Assembly (NCBI GenBank): GCA_002344065.1
Contig: DDTK01000011.1
Span: 434,001 to 498,000 of the forward strand
Length of the DNA: 64,000 bases
From: Flammeovirgaceae bacterium UBA2366
GTDB lineage: Bacteria; Bacteroidota; Bacteroidia; Cytophagales; Cyclobacteriaceae
Direction of reading: 5' to 3'
Made by a program: the position numbers and the translations under genes. Shown here in pieces: positions 59,642-64,000 of the stretch. The first letter of the stretch is position 1; the number at the start of each line of letters is the position of its first letter. The notes beneath the pieces are model-generated. The model did no database searches. It worked only from the letters and a program-made list of their open reading frames with translations, and was not told where the DNA came from.

Positions 59642-60796
59642 TTACTTACCACCCAAAACTTCTTCCAGTTTATCATCCAATGCCTGACCGCGAAGGTTCT
59701 TGGCGATGATTACACCATCCGGATCAAGCAAAAGTGAGAAAGGAATGGCTGTGATGTTATAAGTTTTTGCGGCTTCTGATTGCCAGAATTTTAAATCCGA
59801 AACGTGTGTCCAGGTTAAACCATCTTCACGAATGCCTTGCAACCAGTCCTCTTTTGAACGATCAAGTGAAACACCATAAACGGTAAAGCCTTTATCCTTA
59901 TAAGCATTATATGCCCTCACGATATTCGGATTCTCTTTGCGGCAAGGGCCACACCATTTCGCCCAAAAATCTACAAGCACGTATTTGCCTCGCAAAGATG
60001 ACAAAGGTACAACCTGACCTTCCGGATTAGCCAATGAAATTTCAGGGGCTTTCTGTCCAATTGCCAGGGTTTTCATTTTATCCACCATAGCAACAAAATC
60101 TTTTGAATGGGTATAATCAGGCCACTCCTTTTTAAGCTTTTCAGCCGTCACAACATAGGCATCAAAATAAATATCCTTATCTAAAAGCTGACCTTGTAGT
60201 ACATTGATTACACCAAGTGATGGCGGACTTTCCTTTACCTGTGCAGCTACTTTATCGCTGGCATTGGTCAATAATTTTTGATACTCCTTTTGTATAGCCA
60301 GTATAGTCTTTTCATCGTTGGCTACCTGGGCTTTATTGAAATCGGCTATAAGCTTTTGTGCTTCCGGTGAATTTTGAACACCATTAATCAGTGTTTGTGC
60401 ATTTCGGATGAATTCGATTTCAGGTGAACCTTTCACTTCAAAAAAGCCGGTGGCTTCGTTACCATCAACGTTTATTTCCAGATCGCTTTTATGGAGGATA
60501 ACATCCACCGCCTGACGGTTATAAAAGTTTATTTTATAATACCCTGGCTCTTTAAGTTTTACTTTTTTCGAAAATGTATAATTGCCTTTCAACTTAATAG
60601 TATCCTGCCAACCCGTACCCGCTTTAGTGATTTCCATGATGGAAATGGTACCTCCTTGTTGCGGAAAGCCTACCTTACCTTTCACGGTAACTTCCCAACT
60701 GCCATCATTTTTAGCCTGTTGGCCATTGGAGGAGCAACCCACCAACAACAACACACTGATCAACACAAAACTCACACTAACATTTAATCGCTTCAT
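59642..60796 (-). CDS. Thioredoxin-like lipoprotein (TlpA type with DUF4369-like N-terminus)
   Basis: 384 residues: lipobox LLVGC, a DUF4369-like beta domain (about 35-130; GWQDTIKLKGNYTFSKKV), a helical middle part, and a TlpA/AhpC-type thioredoxin domain (about 245-384) with the redox pair Cys282-Gly-Pro-Cys285 in DFWAKWCGPCRKEN and cis-Pro in TAIPFSLLLD. It should reduce disulfides in the periplasm. Its start overlaps the gatB stop by 4 bases, suggesting translational coupling. Confidence 0.93.
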   Translation of the reverse strand: MKRLNVSVSFVLISVLLLVGCSSNGQQAKNDGSWEVTVKGKVGFPQQGGTISIMEITKAGTGWQDTIKLKGNYTFSKKVKLKEPGYYKINFYNRQAVDVILHKSDLEINVDGNEATGFFEVKGSPEIEFIRNAQTLINGVQNSPEAQKLIADFNKAQVANDEKTILAIQKEYQKLLTNASDKVAAQVKESPPSLGVINVLQGQLLDKDIYFDAYVVTAEKLKKEWPDYTHSKDFVAMVDKMKTLAIGQKAPEISLANPEGQVVPLSSLRGKYVLVDFWAKWCGPCRKENPNIVRAYNAYKDKGFTVYGVSLDRSKEDWLQGIREDGLTWTHVSDLKFWQSEAAKTYNITAIPFSLLLDPDGVIIAKNLRGQALDDKLEEVLGGK

Positions 60797-62241
60797 TTTT
60801 CTTCAAGTTTCTTTACTAATAATTGATTGGCCACTTTCGGGTCGGCCTTACCCTTGCTGCGTTTCATCACTTCGCCCATAAACATAGCTAATATTCCCTT
60901 TTTACCGCGTTTGTACTCCTGTACTTTATCCGGAAAATCAGCCACAACACTATCGATGACCGGTAAAATAGAATCTTCATCACTGGATTGCAGAACATTC
61001 AATTGCTGTGCCACTTCCAGTGGTGATTTGCCAACATCTTTTAATAATTCAGGCAATACCCGCTGTGAAGCAACTGAAAAACTGACCTTACCCGATTCTA
61101 CCAATTGAATAAGTTCGGCTAAGGTAACAGCAGTTACAGGAAATTCGTTTGCCGTTAGTGTAAGTTCATTCATAGCCGATTTTACCGGGCCCATAATCCA
61201 GTTGGAAACTGCCTTATAATTTGAAACATGCTTGCAAACTTCTTCAAAGTATCGGGCAACATCCTTCGTATCGGTAAGCACTTCTGCATCGTAAAGGGGC
61301 AGTTTGTAATGCGTAGTGAATTTCGGAACAAGTTCCTCCGGTAAGGCAGGCATGGATGATTTTATCTCATCAAGCCATTGCCCCGAAACCTTAGCAGGGC
61401 TTAGGTCTGGATCAGGAAAATAGCGGTAATCATTCAACTCTTCCTTCGCGCGCATACTATACGTGGCTCCCGTGTCAGCATTGAACAATCGCGTTTCCGA
61501 AACTATTACTTCACCCTTCTGTACCAAACCGATTTGACGGTCAATCTCAGCATCAATAGCGCGTTGTACATTTCGGATAGAGTTCATATTCTTGATCTCC
61601 ACTTTTTTACCAAACTCGGTTGCGTCTTTCAGCATAATCGAAACGTTGGCATCACATCGAAGTGAACCTTCCTCCATATTACCATCGCACACATCCAGGT
61701 AGCGAACCAGTTTACGAACTTCTGTAAGAAATGCATAGGCTTCCGCTGAACTTCGAATAACCGGATCGGTAACAATTTCAATCAGTGGTACACCTGCCCG
61801 ATTAAAATCAACCAAGGTTTCATCGGTGCCTTCCACATGCATCGATTTACCGGCATCTTCTTCCAGGTGGATGCGATTCAGTTGAATTTTTTTCTCAACA
61901 CCATCAAGTTTAATGGAAACATACCCACCTTTGCATATAGGGGTTCGATCTTGTGTAAGCTGGTAGCCTTTTGGCAAATCGGGGTAGAAATAATTCTTAC
62001 GGTCGAAGATCATGAAACGGGCAATTTGCGAATGACATGCCAAACCCATTTTTATTGCCAACTCAACAACTTTTTTGTTCAGCTTAGGTAAGGTGCCAGG
62101 ATGTGCTAACGCAATGGCACTTATGTTTGTGTTGGGAGCACTGCCATAAGCAGTTGAGTCGGCAGCAAAGATTTTGCTTTCCGTAAGAAGCTGAGCATGA
62201 ACCTCAAGACCGATGACGGCTGTATACTTAGTGAGGTCCAT
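60793..62241 (-). CDS. gatB: Aspartyl/glutamyl-tRNA amidotransferase subunit B
   Basis: 482 residues, full length: GLEVHAQLLTESKIF, FDRKNYFYPDLPKGYQLTQ, IHLEEDAGKSMH, DFNRAGVPLIEIVT, EGSLRCDANVS, and the C-terminal YqeY-like helical tail. It supplies the kinase and tRNA-binding half of GatCAB, which makes Gln-tRNA (and Asn-tRNA) by amidating mischarged tRNA. The A and C subunits are not in the window. Confidence 0.97.
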   Translation of the reverse strand: MDLTKYTAVIGLEVHAQLLTESKIFAADSTAYGSAPNTNISAIALAHPGTLPKLNKKVVELAIKMGLACHSQIARFMIFDRKNYFYPDLPKGYQLTQDRTPICKGGYVSIKLDGVEKKIQLNRIHLEEDAGKSMHVEGTDETLVDFNRAGVPLIEIVTDPVIRSSAEAYAFLTEVRKLVRYLDVCDGNMEEGSLRCDANVSIMLKDATEFGKKVEIKNMNSIRNVQRAIDAEIDRQIGLVQKGEVIVSETRLFNADTGATYSMRAKEELNDYRYFPDPDLSPAKVSGQWLDEIKSSMPALPEELVPKFTTHYKLPLYDAEVLTDTKDVARYFEEVCKHVSNYKAVSNWIMGPVKSAMNELTLTANEFPVTAVTLAELIQLVESGKVSFSVASQRVLPELLKDVGKSPLEVAQQLNVLQSSDEDSILPVIDSVVADFPDKVQEYKRGKKGILAMFMGEVMKRSKGKADPKVANQLLVKKLEEK

Positions 62242-62288
62242 AGCAAATAGTCCACAGACGATAGCCCTTCCACCCTAAAGGTATTTGA

Positions 62289-64000
62289 TTACAGACCATC
62301 AATAATCGATTTTGCTTTTGCAATTACTGCATCCAGTCCACTCAGGTTCTTACCCCCCGCAGTAGCGAAAAAAGGTTGTCCTCCTCCACCACCATCAATT
62401 TCCTTTGCGAGAATTTTTACCAATTCACCGGCATGGTATTTTTTTGTTTCCATGAGTTTCTCACCTATCATAACCGAAACCTGAGGCTTACCTTCTACAT
62501 CGGCAGCGAGTATCAGCAATAAATCATCAAATTGGTTGCGCAGTGCGTAGGCGATATTTTTCAATGCATCTGCATTGGGTACCGATACCTTTTCAATAAT
62601 GGTATGTGCTCCGTTTGACTTTAAAGCTTTCTTGGCCAGTTGATCCTTAAGATTATTGGCATACTCCTGGTGAACAGCTTCAAGCTTCTTCTCGAGGGCA
62701 TGTTTTTCTTCCGCCAGGTTTTTAACGGATGCGATCAGGTCTTTCGGATTCTTTAAAAGCCCACGCACTTCATCCAACAATGACAACTCATTGCGAACAT
62801 AATGTTCAGCAGTTTCAGCAGTTATCGCTTCAACTCTGCGAACACCGGCTGCAACTGAACTCTCAGAAATAATTTTGAATAGCCCGATGTTACCGGATGA
62901 GGCAACATGAGTACCGCCACAAAGCTCGACAGAAAATAAAGGATCGAATGTTACCACCCGAACGTAGTCGCCATACTTCTCTCCAAACAGCGCCATTGCA
63001 CCAAGCTTTTTTGCATCGTCAATGGGCACATTCAATTTAATATCAGTATGAATATCTTCCCGGATTTTTGCATTCACCCGATCTTCCACTTTCTGAATTT
63101 CTTCGGGCGTCATGGCGGCAAAATGTGAAAAGTCAAAGCGGGTAACTTTCTCATTTACCAATGATCCCTTTTGCTCAACATGCTTACCTAAAACTTCACG
63201 CAACGCGGCATGAAGCAAGTGTGTTACTGAGTGATTGTTCATGGTTAGCTTGCGTTTCTTCTCGCTAACTACAGCATGAAATAAAGCTGTTAAATCAGTT
63301 GGGAGCTTATCAACAAAATGAACGATCAGCTCATTTTCCTTTTTGGTATCGGTAATGCTGATCTTATCGGTACCCGCCTGAATGTAACCCGTATCACCTA
63401 CCTGACCACCGCTTTCGGCATAAAATGGTGTGCGGTCAAAGACCAGTTGGTAGAGTTCCTTATTCTTCTGTACCAGTTTTCTGTACTTCACAATCCGGAT
63501 ATTGGCTTCCAAAAAATCATAGCCGATAAATTCTGTCTTCTCATCATCGCCAACCAGAATCCAGTCTCCGGTAGCTTTTGCGGCATCTGCTTTTGAACGT
63601 TCTTTCTGTTTTTGCATCTCAGCCTGAAAGCCCTTTTCATCCACAGAGAAACCCATTTCACGGGCAATGAGTGACGTGAGATCAAAAGGAAAACCGAAGG
63701 TATCGTATAATTCAAAAACAAGTTCACCAGAGATTACCTCGGAAGCACTTAAAACATTTTTTGGCCGAGCAGAATTTATGTGCTCAATCCTCTTCATAGC
63801 TGATTCTAATCTATTTAAACCCTTTGCCAAAGTCTTTAAGAAAGAATCCTCCTCCTCTTGAATAACCCGTGTCACATAATCAAGTTGAGCCTGCAATTCA
63901 GGGAACACCTCCTTCATCTGATTCGCTAAAATCGGGACAAGTTTGTACAGGAACGGATCTTTGAAATTCAAAAAGGTGTAACCATAGCGAACAGCTCTCC
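62289..64000 (-). CDS. alaS: Alanyl-tRNA synthetase, C-terminal part (runs off right edge)
   Basis: The frame is open to base 64000 and continues beyond; the first readable residues, AVRYGYTFLNFKDPFLYKLV, belong to the tRNA-recognition part of the aminoacylation domain. Then come the editing domain, with its zinc-type histidines (NHSVTHLLHAAL) and Cys/His in ELCGGTHV, a coiled coil, and the DHHA1 C-terminal domain ending AGGKNLSGLDAVIAKA. It attaches alanine to tRNA-Ala and clears serine and glycine mischarging. A TTG at 63971 is internal, not a start. Confidence 0.96.
   Translation of the reverse strand, partial: RAVRYGYTFLNFKDPFLYKLVPILANQMKEVFPELQAQLDYVTRVIQEEEDSFLKTLAKGLNRLESAMKRIEHINSARPKNVLSASEVISGELVFELYDTFGFPFDLTSLIAREMGFSVDEKGFQAEMQKQKERSKADAAKATGDWILVGDDEKTEFIGYDFLEANIRIVKYRKLVQKNKELYQLVFDRTPFYAESGGQVGDTGYIQAGTDKISITDTKKENELIVHFVDKLPTDLTALFHAVVSEKKRKLTMNNHSVTHLLHAALREVLGKHVEQKGSLVNEKVTRFDFSHFAAMTPEEIQKVEDRVNAKIREDIHTDIKLNVPIDDAKKLGAMALFGEKYGDYVRVVTFDPLFSVELCGGTHVASSGNIGLFKIISESSVAAGVRRVEAITAETAEHYVRNELSLLDEVRGLLKNPKDLIASVKNLAEEKHALEKKLEAVHQEYANNLKDQLAKKALKSNGAHTIIEKVSVPNADALKNIAYALRNQFDDLLLILAADVEGKPQVSVMIGEKLMETKKYHAGELVKILAKEIDGGGGGQPFFATAGGKNLSGLDAVIAKAKSIIDGL

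Noticed and set aside
1..64000. CRISPR arrays, tRNA, rRNA and complete insertion sequences
   Set aside because: I found no regularly spaced direct repeats, no cloverleaf with a T-loop box, no rRNA-like stretch and no transposase gene.

Overview
The window looks like chromosomal DNA of a Bacteroidota bacterium, most likely order Cytophagales. Supporting signs are Reg_prop/Y_Y_Y and 7TM histidine kinases with GIAHEIQNPLNFVNNF-type cores, a 58-residue histone-H1-like protein, DUF4159 and TlpA/DUF4369-type proteins, a fused SerB-SerA enzyme, Bacteroidota-style -7 boxes (TAnnTTTG), and the near absence of Shine-Dalgarno sequences. Assignments come from reading the sequence; no database search was possible.

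Bases 1-28554 form one long block read leftwards, about 28 kb, with mostly tiny gaps. In order of transcription it holds an aldehyde dehydrogenase, three paralogous TIR-domain proteins with different C-terminal parts (SUMF1-like plus alpha/beta hydrolase; TolB-like plus TPR; TolB-like plus TPR plus HD phosphohydrolase), and five histidine kinases. The kinases share nearly the same catalytic core but have different sensors: TPR, nine tandem GAF-like modules, PDZ plus jelly-roll plus 7TM, jelly-roll plus 7TM (frameshifted), and Reg_prop/Y_Y_Y. They are followed by a single-domain response regulator, a REC-adenylate cyclase and a sulfatase that leaves the window. No DNA-binding response regulator is present, so phosphorelay output through the REC protein and cAMP is the simplest reading. 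This array is the best candidate for a previously undescribed system. It also shows scars of duplication: a leftover kinase tail at 10517-10621, palindromic hairpins, and small NNQQLTTNN-type insertions in coding sequence.

Bases 28555-36518 run rightwards: a transketolase C-terminal subunit, an arsenic operon (arsR, arsM, arsC) with two copies of a palindromic operator, a SerB-SerA fusion, a voltage-gated-like K+ channel, a DUF433/DUF5615 toxin-antitoxin pair whose toxin is frameshifted, and a SerC-like aminotransferase. Together SerBA and SerC cover the three steps from 3-phosphoglycerate to serine.

Bases 36581-44595 hold an ECF sigma factor, a membrane anti-sigma-like protein, a Spy-like periplasmic protein, an outer-membrane protein, an M1 peptidase, a MITE-like hairpin element, ligA, a small conserved protein and dapA. 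Bases 44600-46740 are an A+T-rich accessory insert with a truncated sugar transferase and a B12-binding radical SAM protein, flanked by two attC-like imperfect hairpins. Bases 46800-64000 are mostly housekeeping: the histone-H1-like protein, an alpha-oxoamine synthase, a biotin carboxylase, DUF1015, Maf, a CPBP membrane protease, pyrophosphatase, an RND-type adaptor plus TolC, L-serine dehydratase beta, thymidylate synthase, a lipoprotein, DUF4159, a TlpA-like thioredoxin, GatB and the C-terminal part of AlaS, which leaves the right edge.
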